NCBI GenBank assembly: GCA_000827265.1
Contig: KN834882.1
Coordinates: 27,857 to 91,856 of the forward strand
Reading direction: 5' to 3'
From: Collybiopsis luxurians FD-317 M1
Taxonomy: Eukaryota; Basidiomycota; Agaricomycetes; Agaricales; Omphalotaceae
DNA: 64,000 nt
In this document: positions 22,981 through 34,310 of the stretch, piece by piece
Numbering within the stretch: the first letter of the stretch is position 1
Layout: each line of letters begins with the position of its first letter
Position numbers and translations under genes: made by a program
The notes under the pieces: model-generated
What the model was told of the DNA's origin: nothing
Seen by the model: only the letters and a program-made list of their open reading frames with translations
Database searches by the model: none

Positions 22981-23730
22981 TTACAATCTCGTAACATTTT
23001 GCCATCTTGGGAGCCTCACATTCTCAACCACTCCAGCTCTCAATGATCCGAATTGAGGCACCTCGAGGGATCCAAGATTGAAAACTAGTTTTGATCTTGC
23101 TGTTGCTCCCGCCCAGAGGAAGAACTTGAATGCAAAGTAGACTCTGCCTTTTGGGGGTGGTGAGGTTCTTGGTGCATGGTCAGGGTCACAGCTGGTGCTG
23201 ATGATATGAAGATCCATCGAAACAAGAAACCCTACGACCTTCCAGGTCAGACACTCAAGGCGTCGTTGAGATCAGCCAATCGGGGCTTGACGTCTGCATC
23301 CACCTTATGGCTGATATTGACAACCGTCTGCGCTCCCATTCCCATTCATGTGCCCGCTCTCGCCTATCACGCATGGCAGCAAATGTAGCCGAAGATACAA
23401 AGCTGTTCCTGCCAGGCTGACGACCTTCTCCAAATCGGAAATCATTTTTTTCTTCTGCACGAGCCTGTCGGGTTTTGGAAGACGGATATGAGGGTCTTGG
23501 CCTTGGAAGGAGATGCAGGAGCAGGAGTACGATAAAGAATAGGTGGAGGTAGCACAGGAAGAGTTATTGGTGTTGATTTCGAAGAGGCAACGGGGGGTTT
23601 TTGAAGTAGCAGAAGTACTGGGCGAGGACAACTATGATGCCTTTGCTGAGAGGGAAGAAGGGCTTTTCCTCGAACTGGAAGCAACAGAACTCTTGCCCTT
23701 GCCCAACAACCGTTCATATGATGCTCGACG
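22981..23730 (-). CDS. Hypothetical protein, low support
   Basis: Two minus-strand open segments may be exons of one gene. A Ser/Pro-rich part lies at about 23,730-23,310. A part with RVYFAFKFFLWAG lies at 23,217-22,981 and ends in a TAA. I do not recognise either, and no set of splice sites was verified. The region is CpG-normal, unlike the transposons around it. It may equally be non-coding. Confidence 0.25.
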
Positions 23731-24302
23731 CGCTATGCATAACCAGTTGAATTATCACGGTGACCTCAACATACAGAGAAGTAAATACACACCTCTAATA
23801 GTCTCTATCGCCTCTGTCAAAATACCGCACGTTTACAGACTACAGTTTTTTTGAAGGTGAATAATCTTTCTTTATAGCGAGTCCAGATCGATCAGCTGGG
23901 TTAGAAGTGCTTGGAAAACCGAGTCCCATTCTGATTAGACCAAAGAGAAATACATATTAACGATTAGGAAAAGAGTGGACGAGGAATATGAGATGAGAAC
24001 ATACTCATCGTTTGGCCCTTGGGTGTTTTGGGCAGTTCGAGCCTTGTCAGAGAACCAGAGCACTGAAGTGTACGGATTACGATATTTGGGAGGGAAGAAA
24101 GAAAGAACAGAGACAAGGGGAACCTATGATGTTTTGGGCAGCATTTTGGTTTGATGAACGCTGAAATGAAAGAACAGATTCGATTAAGCGCCAATAGCAT
24201 CACGCATTTCGATGCGCGCAAAACCACCAGTTCTTCGAGTTGATAAGGTCCTCAAATTTCTGCTTTGGGGAGTTCTGACCCCCAATCCCTGAAAGCATGT
24301 AT
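23731..24302. other. No gene seen
   Basis: Only short open frames without supporting features occur between the hypothetical gene and the MITE. Confidence 0.4.
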
Positions 24303-24310
24303 GCCGAATA

Positions 24311-24908
24311 CAGTGTTGCCGCGGTCTGGTCCATGAACCTGAACCAGACCTTAGGTTCAGGTCCGGTTCAGGGAAAGTCCTGGACCAGACCTCCAGGTGT
24401 GGTTCAAGGTTCAGCAGGTCTCTGAACCTGCAGACCTGGACCTGAACCTCTGAACCTCCAGCTCCTGTGTGACACTGGAAGGTCAATATTTTGTAAAAAT
24501 TTATAGAGTTTTAGCTCCCTCTGTTGGGAGAAGCAATCTCGAGGTAACATTTTATCCAACTAGACCAGTTGCTGCTTCCGATTGACCAAATTGTACCTAA
24601 GATGTGAGCCTTATGTCATATGATAATTATGTCATCCTCCCAAATGTAATATGATGAGCCCTTCGCACTTAGTTTGGATCATATATTAAAGTAATTATTT
24701 ACTAATACATCAAAGAAATTGCACAAAGATGTGATTTCTTTTGGAAAAAAGTAAAGATAAATTTGCTGTTTGGTTGGAGGTTCGAACGTAGTGAACCGGG
24801 TCTGAATCCGGACCTGAACCTGAGGTTTGAGGTCCGAAAATTTCCGAACCGGACCTGAGGTTCAGGTTCGAGGTTCCGCAGAAAGAGAACCGAACCGCGG
24901 CAACACTG
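24311..24908. mobile_element. hAT-like MITE with 8-bp target duplication
   Basis: The 598-bp element starts CAGTGTTGCCGCGGT and ends with CCGCGGCAACACTG. It is flanked by GCCGAATA (24303-24310) and GCTGAATA (24909-24916), an 8-bp duplication with one CpG-to-TpG difference. The interior consists of GGTTCAGGT/ACCTGAACC words in both orientations and encodes nothing. The TIR and TSD size fit the hAT superfamily. Confidence 0.85.
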
Positions 24909-24916
24909 GCTGAATA

Positions 24917-26262
24917 TGATCTTAACAAAAAAGTGAGCGACAATTCTGAAAAAGATGTTATGCATGAAATCAAGAATGGACCAGGGATAACCTGTTGGCA
25001 TATAACATTGACCTGAAGGTGATGATCCTTGATTGGCAGATTGTGGATGGCAAAGTAAATGCTCCTGGATGAATGAGGTCACTCGAGAATACCAAACCTG
25101 AAAAGCAAGAGTGCCAGATAGAAATAAATGAGTATATGAGCTTACCAGTTGCCATCAATTATGAGATTCAAGCTGTAACGATGGTTACAGAGCTTGGCGA
25201 TCTCTTCTTCTCCATTGCCCTGGACATCTTGGATGGATCCCCACTCACCAATTTCACGTACAGTCTTGACAGTGTGATTGTACCAGTTGGAACTGTCCAA
25301 CATATTGTTCATCAAATAGTTGGCATCCTCTGTACTAGGGCAAGTCTTTCTATAGCTATCATGAATTGATTGAGCAAATCCTAGCTGCATCATCATACAG
25401 CACAAGCTTTCAATGATAGAAACTTGAGGATTGATCTTGGATGGTGTACAAACAATGTCTCCTTTACCATTGGTTGATTCTGAATATATAATTCTGTCAC
25501 AAGCAGGAACAGTGCAAGTTGGTCCATCAAGCTTTGACAGGTCTTGAGGGTGATAGTGCTTCCAGCAGGCTGGACAAATTGCATACTGAATGATCCACCG
25601 GTCAGGATCTATGCCAAGACGAGACTTTGCACCTGCAAGTGAGCAAACAGGGTGAGACTCTTCTGGTAGTACTCCAGCAATGTCAAACATATTTAGCACA
25701 TTGTTGAGTTGCTGCATAGCATCAAGAACAGGCAAACATCCATGAACATTAGCAAAGACAGCATTCATATAGGCCATTTGTACATGTGGAAGCTCTAAAA
25801 ATGCTCGAGGAATGACTGATGGCATATCTGTGGGATTTCGGCAGGAGATAGGTAGGATGTCATCAAAGTATTCAATACATTTCAAAGCTTCTTGAGGAAG
25901 TGGGGATGGACTGCAATTTTGATGGGGAGATGGACTGCGATTTGGAGGCAGATCATTGAACAGAACTGGACTTGATGGTTGCTCAGGGGTTCAATGTCTT
26001 CAATATGAAAGGACTCATCAAGTTCCATCAATCCATCTCTATTCAAAGACTCCAGATTATCTCTATTCACTAGCTGCGGGTTCTCGAGCTGGTTCTCCAC
26101 TGGAATATGGGCAGAGGTAGATGGCTGCTGTGTGACTGGAGCAAGAGGTTGACAAGGATAGTGGATAGAATGATTCTTTGCAGTTTTCTTCATTTGATAA
26201 GAGAAGCCTGGGGGTGCTTTTGAGCACTGTGCGCAGCGACAAGGAATACGAACAGAGGACAT
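24917..26262 (-). pseudogene. Tnp2-like (CACTA/En-Spm-type) transposon protein remnant
   Basis: From ATG 26262 (MSSVRIPCRCAQC...) a Cys-rich N-terminus is followed, in a different frame from about 25,885, by a segment with paired Cys motifs (CPACWKHYHP...CTVPACD). It then continues to LCNHRYSLNLIIDGNW near 25,142. This architecture recalls the N-terminal part of basidiomycete Tnp2-type transposase-associated proteins (recall, not searched). A possible intron follows at about 25,143, and later sequence includes LDFMHNIFFRI. The typical catalytic region is missing or rearranged, and the MITE lies directly downstream, apparently inside the same element. Confidence 0.55.
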
Positions 26263-26709
26263 GATGATGGTTGAGTGAGACAATGAGCTGAGATCGCTAA
26301 GTTCAAAAGATATTTACAGTATAATACATTGAAATTTTGTTTAATGAATTTCATTCAAATTACAGAATATGAAAATCTTGGAAGGATTAAAATCTACGGT
26401 AATTTATCGAAAATTTCAATTGCATGTGATTATGAGAAATTTGTAATTTCTGACTTTACGCTGTGAATGCCATGTTCACTGTCAAGTTTTCGTTTCGTCG
26501 CCCTCACCATAGTCAATAATCTGGTCCTCAGCTACAGCACTAAAGGCTCCCGCGCGAAGTTCCGTATTTTCGCTATTGAAATCTCTAAAGCTCCGCAGAA
26601 TGCTTGGAGCAGAGTACTGGCCATTAGCATAATGCCCATCCATAGGCTTAGGAATGGAGTTGCCGGTTACATTTGGAAGAACATTCGGTCGAGGTGCTTG
26701 TGGAAAACA
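26263..26709. other. Intergenic, no gene seen
   Basis: AT-rich upstream region of the Tnp2-like remnant, containing the 3' flank of the neighbouring exon set. No convincing open frame. Confidence 0.4.
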
Positions 26710-27130
26710 TCAAATAAGCTCTTCTACCCGAAAACCAAATGACTCACTATAGATTGCAGCTGAGGAAAGACTTTCCGGGTGGCGCCCTTCGCTGTGGATG
26801 TGCATATCCTGGAATCCTCCCACAGCGCTGAAGGTTCCAACCCCATAGGTAGCCGCTGGGAGCGGTCCTCCCCTGAAAACATCTGCACCGGTTCCGCTCC
26901 TATAATGTCCTGGCTTTACTACTGCCTGAGTTAGCTTCATCAAGCCACCTATAACTTCGAACGCCAGATGCGCTTCGTAAACTCGAAAGTGAAACTCACT
27001 TTGGCTGTTGTTATGCGACGGTTTCCGCCCTTTGATGCCAATTATTTGTTGCCCTCCAAGTGCGCTCAGCCCCCCGTCTCGGACGGTGGTTTGGGACAAT
27101 GTGAATGACGACGCGCTATTGAGTACGTTA
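26710..27130 (-). CDS. Gly-rich hypothetical exon(s), possibly 3' end of the neighbouring gene
   Basis: A minus-strand frame runs through this stretch with repeated GG/VGG segments (for example YGVGTFSAVGGFQDMHIHSEG). Sequence encoding PNVLNSASSFT near 27,120 is a duplicate of PKVLDSISSFT near 27,445 in the adjacent gene. It is therefore likely either a continuation of that gene or a duplicated exon. Function unknown. Confidence 0.35.
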
Positions 27131-27305
27131 GGACCTGTATGTCCGGGAGTTCTTTGTCCCTGGATTGTCAGTCTGTCATTGACACGACGGGTCCTGTTTG
27201 CTGTCTTGACAAGCATTGGATCTGTAAGTCTGGGAACTCTTTGTCCCGGGATTGTCTGTCTGTCGTTGACACGCTGGGTTCTGTCTGCTAATTTGACAGT
27301 TATTG
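27131..27305. repeat. Two tandem copies of an 87-bp unit
   Basis: 27,131-27,218 and 27,219-27,305 share the pattern TTTGTCCC(T/G)GGATTGTC(A/T)GTCTGTC and GACACG(A/C)(C/T)GGGT(C/T)CTGT. Together with the flanking PxVLxSxSSFT segments they indicate an exon-scale tandem duplication. Confidence 0.7.
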
Positions 27306-29185
27306 AACATTAGATCATCCAGAATGATAGACCCACCATCAGGCTGTCCAACACCATCCAAAAAATTTACTGGATTGTCTCTAGCTTTGGTGATATCTGT
27401 TCCGCCCGTATTCTCTGTGAATGACGATATGCTATCAAGCACTTTAGGACCAGTTGTTTGAACTGCATTATTATTGATCTCAAAAAACCCAACTGCAATT
27501 ATTTGAAATTTTTAGAATAAATTGGAAAGGAAAAGGGAATAATTTGCCTTTGACTCCATCAGGACGAACTTGAACAAAAACAGCTGGATGGCACTTCTCA
27601 AGCACTTCTGCAACAGTTACATATTCTCTATCCTTCAGACAAAGTTAGATTGCAGTAGATTGAACTTGAAATTGTTAGGATTTTTCCTTAGCCTCTATCA
27701 ATTTGGCATGTCCTAAGAGATCATCCTCATGAACGAGGGCAATCTCAGCATCTGATTTCTACAACTCAAAGTATATCAGTTATTCAGCTTGCATAAAACA
27801 TTATCTTACATCGAGAATATAGTCTAGAGCTGCATGCATATGATCCCAAGCCTAGAATGATAGATAAGATGAGCACCAGGGACCCAACTACAATGGAATA
27901 TTTATTCCTACTTACCTTTGTTTCCTCTTCTTCATCCTCCTCTTCTTTACTTGTAGGACTATACAGTAGGTTTTCTTCATCTGAATCTGAGTGCTTAGAC
28001 AAATCTTGAGGCTCTGCTGCTGCCTTTAACACTTTTGGAATCATTCTTTTAGGAGCTACCCGGCGCTTCATACGGAAACCACGTATGAAAACACACTGAT
28101 CTGCCCACTTCAAAATGTCTTCAACAGCAGTGAGCGTTTGATCTGGTGTTGCTTTGTGTGGATCCAAAGGTGGTGATAAAGTGGCTAAAGTACCTGCACC
28201 ATTACTGGCATTTGTTTTCCCTTCGGTAATTTGCCTTCTTTTTGCTTTTCCCTTTCCCTTTGCCTTTTGCTTCCCCGTCTCCTTTTTCCTTCGGGTATGT
28301 GAGGTGCTGCCGCCTGCCAGCTCAGTATCAGATATATCACTCGGAGAACTGTCAGACTCGGGAAACAAGTCTAGAGAGGAAATCAAGTCTTTGCGTTCAG
28401 TCGGGCCAGGATTTATAACACTCCCAGTCCAGTTTTCATGACCCTGTACACCTGTCAATATCTGCAAGCTGCTAGAGGGTACTGGAGTCAACGCAATGGA
28501 TAAGGTAAGGTCAACATCTTGACTTTGGCTCCTAGCAATGCCTGTTACCCATGACTGTACTCGAGTACATCCAGTGACCAAGATGAGATTCTCTGCATCC
28601 AGGTTATCCCTGCGAGACTGGGCAGCTAAAAGCCAATAAGACCCATTTTTGATAATCTGTTCCTTGTAGGTCTTGATCATAAGACATCGTTCTCGCATTC
28701 CATCATGAATGAAAGCAAAAGCACTTGTATTATGATCAACCGAAAATGCTATGCCTCCGTCAAGGTTTATAGGATTAGATCTAAAGCATATCATAAAAAG
28801 ATTCTGCGCACAAAAATTTATTGACATACATTTTGACTTTGGTCTTGAAAAGACGATTCGAACGCCTCTGAGATGTGTACACAATACGTGATTGAGTACT
28901 GATGTCAATGTCATTTTGTGGGTTAGATGGTATATGTTCGAATGGCACAGGAAGTGGACCAAAACCTTGGTCACTGTGATCTGATTCGAGATGAATATTG
29001 AAGAGACGAACAAAAGTTCCATCTGTCTCCATGTAGCCAACATCTCCTGGACGTACATGAGGCCGAAATTTCAGTTTCTTCTGATTATCCCTGAATATTC
29101 CGGGATGAGGATGCCAGATAGCAAGTCCATTGGACGTCGAAGAAATCTCCTTTGTGTAAAGAGTAACTGGATCAAAAGCGGACAT
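27176..29185 (-). CDS. Agaricomycete hypothetical protein (KEISSTxNGLAIWHPHPG type)
   Basis: ATG 29183-29185 opens exon 1 (28830-29185), which starts MSAFDPVTLYTKEISST and includes GLAIWHPHPG. Exon 2 (27916-28780) contains GGIAFSVDHN and a conserved LILVTGCTRVQSW segment, then a Lys/Ser-rich, acidic disordered tail. Short exons follow at 27810-27851 and further downstream. The last steps require two GC-AG introns (donors near 27,694 and 27,548), so the C-terminus is less certain. I recall this protein type as a large, uncharacterised family in mushroom genomes; no enzymatic motif is visible. The gene is convergent with the Tnp2-like remnant's side and divergent from SDR pseudogene 2. Confidence 0.7.
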
Positions 29186-29349
29186 CTGTGGGATAGGAAC
29201 GGATCGAAATTTATCAGAAGCTACATGTTCAAGTTTTTAACCTTCAGAAGATGGGGTCACATGTATGTAACCTCATGGGCTGTAAGATATCTAATTCCGA
29301 AACACCTTTCGCACAGTGAAACTTTCACACAGTGCGTTGATAACGTTAA

Positions 29350-29936
29350 ATGGGTCATTTGACCTTTCGGCGCTTCATTCGCGAATGTACCAGACCATCA
29401 AACCGGTCGAGAGGGTTGGCCGGAGAGGTAAAACCGCTATCGTAGGATTCGAGGCAGCGAAGCACTTTGCGAGGATAACCCTGGATTCTTCGGGAAAAGG
29501 GCAACGAAGCGCTTTCTAGTCCGTACATATGCATTTATTTCTTGATTTAAACACGTCTATACTCTCTGCCCGTGCTCAGCACATACTGTACGAGTACAGC
29601 ATTCTGAAGAGAAAGGGTACAGTCTGCGATCTTGCCAATTTTGCAAGGTCTCTGTATGTCAATTTGCGGACCGATTTGAGCATGAATGTCGAGGTCGTTT
29701 GGATATCTTAGTCAAAAATGCCGATATATCTGGTCAAAGTACATATGAGCAAATACTGGATGGGTTTTCTTCAATGTAAGGAACTTCCTTCTTGCAAAAT
29801 AGTTTGTTCAAGGAAAGTCCGCTTTGATCCTTTCTGCTACACGCTGCAGCCTACAGACCAACGCCATATCACCGTCGCTGCACACTCTTCGAGGGTCAAG
29901 TGCTAGTAGACTGTGGATCGATATCTCCAGAATTGA
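29350..29936 (+). pseudogene. SDR pseudogene 2
   Basis: ATG 29350 begins MGHLTFRRFIRE-like sequence, closely matching exon 1 of the intact SDR (13,225). Exon-2 sequence is recognisable at about 29,600-29,775. Exons 3-5 are almost wholly deleted, and the last codons (ending ATTGA, 29936) are joined directly. Deletions in the TGANNGLG region also destroy the cofactor site. CpGs are better kept than in pseudogene 1. It belongs to tandem unit 3 with TIM50-B. Confidence 0.85.
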
Positions 29937-30755
29937 ATAGCAAAGGCAGATGCACGAGATTCAGTAGGATGATCCATCAGAAGGGATATACTTTCGATTG
30001 GGACAGTATACCATAGACTCGGGAGGACTAATCGAAGCCCAGCTGCCACTTGCACTTTGGTTATTGATCCAGGTGCACCTACTTTATCTATAACCCGCAT
30101 CCAATTCACTCGACGATGGGTATGTTGCCTGCGGCGTATTGAAGTATCAAAGCAGCTAGGCTACTCTTACATCAAGCTTTATCTTCCTGTTATCCCGGTA
30201 GGCCCTATCGTCTGCCATTTCAGCTTATCTTCGGTCCAAAAGATGTTATATACGTGGTATGCGCACAAAGCCCTCTATGTACCTGTTGGACTACCAACAT
30301 CATTTTTTAAACTGTTGATTTAGTATGTGAGCCATTTCGTCACCATCATCATTATCATACGACATGGTCAGGACTAGGGGAATTTGGACCTTTTCTAATG
30401 AACAAGCGGGGATGCGGGGGTGATTGTGTATAGTGTACTAAGTACATAGTAGGGTAGTCAATCTTTCAGCTCATCTGGCTTCTTTCAACTTTTAGGGTTC
30501 CTTAGTACCCTAGCCTAGTAAGTTACTCAATTCGAGGTTTCGAGGGTACAAGGAAAATTTCAAGTATGACGGTTGATAATTCGGTTTGAGAGCTATAAAT
30601 TTGAGAAACGGGAGAAGGGTCTTGTTCCCCGGGCTTGTCGCATTGATGTGGTTTTGTAAATTTTCATTTTCTTTGGCTGACTTGTACGTGCAGTATGTCA
30701 TTAATTCATATGTAATATATGAAGACGTCGAAACTTGATGACGGTAACATTGAAG
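29937..30755. repeat. SDR-TIM50 spacer, copy B left half
   Basis: Nearly collinear with 8,520-9,333. It stops exactly at CATTGAAG, and the continuation is found 29.7 kb away at 60,481. Confidence 0.92.
30748..30755. repeat. Target-site duplication, left (CATTGAAG)
   Basis: Perfect 8-bp match to 60,481-60,488, single in the uninterrupted paralogue at 9,326-9,333. Confidence 0.92.
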
Positions 30756-30860
30756 GGGGTATAGATCAAGTGACATGTCGTCCAAACAGGTGCTGCCCGT
30801 CAAAGAAAGCGATCCTGCAGAGACATTTTTGTAGGCCCGCCGGCGGGCTAATTCAATCAT
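30756..30860 (+). repeat. Left terminal inverted repeat
   Basis: The first 45 bases match the right end (read inward) at roughly two thirds of positions, including TCAAG, ATG and the 12-mer GTCCAAACAGGT. About 60 bases further in, GGCGGGCTAATTCA matches GGCGGGCCTATTCA of the other end. A perfect palindrome GCCCGCCGGCGGGC lies at 30835-30848. Confidence 0.85.
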
Positions 30861-32037
30861 AGACAATATTGTCCTGTGCAAATAATTGAATTGCAATAGA
30901 TTCATTTGTCACAGGCAACGGACAGGATTAAAGATTGGCTGTATTTCTACTCAATAAATTGGCCAGTAACCGACAGCATTCTTGTTCTACAGGAGGGAGG
31001 CATTTAGCTGCTGCTTATATGTTCTGTCATGTAAAAAACTGAAATCCGTCTTAGTACATTTGAACTTGCAGAATATATATGCAATAAGCTTGCTCTAAAT
31101 TACTGAAGATACATTCTGAAGGACAAAAATATGACAAAGAGTAACGTATGAGTGCGCAATAACATTGTTTTGGGCAGTCCTACTGAAACGCATATGCAGC
31201 GGAGTAGCCCGCTGGCCACTGCGTAAACCTCCCACAGATTATAATGCAATGAACTGGCATTGCGGCCATGATATGTATGTCCCGCAGGTTCTACAGGACA
31301 AGACGCATTGATTCAAGGGCTAGCTCATTATATCATCGTCCTGTAAAGGAGTTGAGCTACCCAGTGATGAACGATTCAATCCATGAATCGATGGAGGTTC
31401 GATACAGAACCTGAAAGAGAGGCTCACTGTATTCATGATCCCCAGGTCAAAGATGACCGAGGAGCTCACTCATTGCATGTATATTCTGTAATGAGCTAAA
31501 GTACAATGTGCCGCATTTTTGAACCACGGGAAATAGAAACAGGAGCCACGTCTCCACCTCTTTGCTATTGAAGTTCTGTGCCACAGGAAATAGATATTGT
31601 GGGCCAGTACTTCAGCCACTGAATTTATGTCATACCGGACCTAATACACTGAGCTAATGCTGCATTGACTACTGTAAAGATGTTCGATGATTACCCTTCT
31701 ACGTTGCTGTAAAAGATGACAGAAATAAATTCTTTGCGGGCTGAATCCGTTCTCTTAGGAGGAACTGCACTCGGTATGATGTTCCAGGATATAGATAATG
31801 GGAGCTCTTTTTGCGCACAGTGTATTTATGCCCTCCAGGATCAGAACACAGTCCCTCCATTGGCACTGAATACTACTATAAATGTACAGCAGATAGATAC
31901 GGTGATCTGGTTCTTCAGTCACTACATTAGGTATGACGAGTTACAGGACTTGGATACAGCAGGTCAGCATTTCAGTCACCATATCATGATGAGTCAGCTT
32001 TCGACCTATTGCATACCGTATACCTGTTCTATAGGTC

Positions 32038-32345
32038 TTAAATACAGTGAGCCAATGGCTGACTCACCGTATACTCGTCCTGTAAGCCCTGAATACAGTG
32101 AGCCAATGACTGACTCACCGTATACTTGTCCTGTAGGCCCTGAATACAGTGAGCCAATGGCTGACTCACCGTATACTCGTCCTGTAGGCCCTGAATACAG
32201 TGAGCCAATGGCTGACTCACCGTGTACTCGTCCTGTAGGCCTTGAATACAGTGAGCGAATGGCTGACTCACCGTATACTCGTCCTGTAGGCCCAGAATAC
32301 ATTGAGCTAATAACTGACTCACTGTATACTTGTCTATACTCATCG
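32038..32345. repeat. Homogeneous sub-block of the 51-bp repeat (type 1)
   Basis: About six consecutive 51-bp units, CCTGTAGGCCCTGAATACAG/TGAGCCAATGGCTGACTCAC/CGTATACTCGT, with few differences between copies. This points to recent local amplification. Confidence 0.9.
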
Positions 32346-33889
32346 TGTAGGCCCTGAATACAGTGAACCAATGACGCCGGCATACAATGAGTCCATTGCT
32401 GAGTCACCGCATACATGTTCGACAGGGCCTACATATAGTGAGCCAAATGCTGATTCACTGCGTAGATATCCTGCAGGACTTAATTACATTAGTTTCTACC
32501 TCACTGTATAAATATGCTACAACTCCTAAGTAGTAAAGACAGCGAGTCACTTAAGTGCTGATTCGCCGTATACTTTACGTGTCCCACTACAGGTCCTACT
32601 AAATACAATGAGCCATCTAAATGCGACCAGCCGTACACACTGTGACCTAGTTCAGGTCCTAAATACAGTGCGCCAATTGCTGACTCGCATGCATTGACCT
32701 AAATATCATGAGCCCATCTGACTTATTACATACCTGTCTATGGGACCTGAATGCAGTAAGCCAATTGCTGACTCACTGGATAGATATCCTACAGGATCCA
32801 AACACAGAGTTAATTCCTTACTCACTGCATAGATATGCCACAGTTTCAAGTTGAATACAGCAAGTCACTTAAGTACTGCCAGTGACTAGCCGAAGGCCCT
32901 AAATATAGTGAGCCAATTGCTGCTTCACCGCATGCATAGTATCCTATAGCACCTAAATATCGTGAGCCAATCACTGATTCATTGCATACATGTCCTACAG
33001 GACCTCAATGCAGGAAGCCAATTGCCGACGCGCTGCATTAATGTCCTACAGGACTTAATCACAATGAGCTAATTTGTGACTCATGACATAAATATGCTAC
33101 AGTTTCTAATTGAATACAGCGAGCTACTTAAGTACTGACCAGCCGTATACATGACCTACTACAGGTCCTAAATACAGTGAGCCAATTGCTGCCTTACCGC
33201 ATGCATATCCTACAGGACCTAAATATCATGAGCAGATCGTTGACTCATTGCATATATTTCCTACAGGACCTCAATGCAGTAAGCCATTTGCCAACTCACC
33301 GCATGCATATCCTACAGGACCTAAATATCGTGAACAGGTCGCTGACTCATTGCATACATTTCCTACAGGACCTCAATGCAGTAAGCCAATTACCAACCCA
33401 CTGTATTAATGTCCTACGGGACCTATGGCACAGTGAACTAATTTCTGTCACTATGCTACAGTTTCTAAATTCAGTGAGTCACTTTAGTACTGACCAGCCT
33501 TACAGATGACCTACTACAATTCCTATAGACAGTGAATCAATTACTTACTCTTCGTGTGCATGGTCTCACAGGACCTAAACATAGTGCCAATTGCCTACCC
33601 ATTCCATACATTTCCTGAAGGACCCATATACAGTAATCCAATTGCTGACCCACTGCATAAGTGTCTTACAGAAACTAAATACTGAGCTAATTTAACTCAC
33701 TGCACAAATAGTAGGAAGCTACTTGAGTATTAAATTTAGTGCTAACTCACTCTATACATGTCCTAGTAGGACCTACTTTACGGGTACCTAAATGGATTGA
33801 GCCAATTACAGACTCACTCAAGCTGCATATGCATCATGCTACAGGACCTAAATACAGTGACTCAAATACTTCGCCGCATGCCATCATCC

Positions 33890-34310
33890 TACCACAGGAC
33901 TTGAGTACAGTGAACCAGCTACTGACTCACTGTACACATGTTCTACAGGACTTGAATGCAGTAAACCAGCTACTGACCCACCGTACACATGTTCTACAGG
34001 ACCTGAATGCAGTGAGCCAGTTACTGGCCCACTGTACACATGTTCTACGGGACCTGAATGCAGTGAGCCAGTTACTGGCCCACTGTACACATGTTCTACG
34101 GGACCTGAATGCAGTGAGCCAGTTACTGGCCCACTGTACACATGTTCTACAGGACCTGGATGCAGTGAGCCAGTTACTGGCCCACTGTACACATGTTCTA
34201 CAGGACCTGAATGCAGTGAGCCAGTTACTGGCTCACTGCCTACACGTTCTTCAGGACCTAAATACAGTGAGCCAGTTACTACTGACTCACTGCATACATG
34301 TTCTACTACA
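33890..34310. repeat. Homogeneous sub-block of the 51-bp repeat (type 2)
   Basis: About eight units of the variant TACAGGACCTGAATGCAGTG/AGCCAGTTACTGGCCCACTG/TACACATGTTC. Four central copies are nearly identical. A related block follows at 34,380-34,720. Confidence 0.9.

Noticed and set aside
33890..34310. CRISPR-like array
   Set aside because: Whole 51-bp units repeat with no unique spacers, and the genome is eukaryotic.
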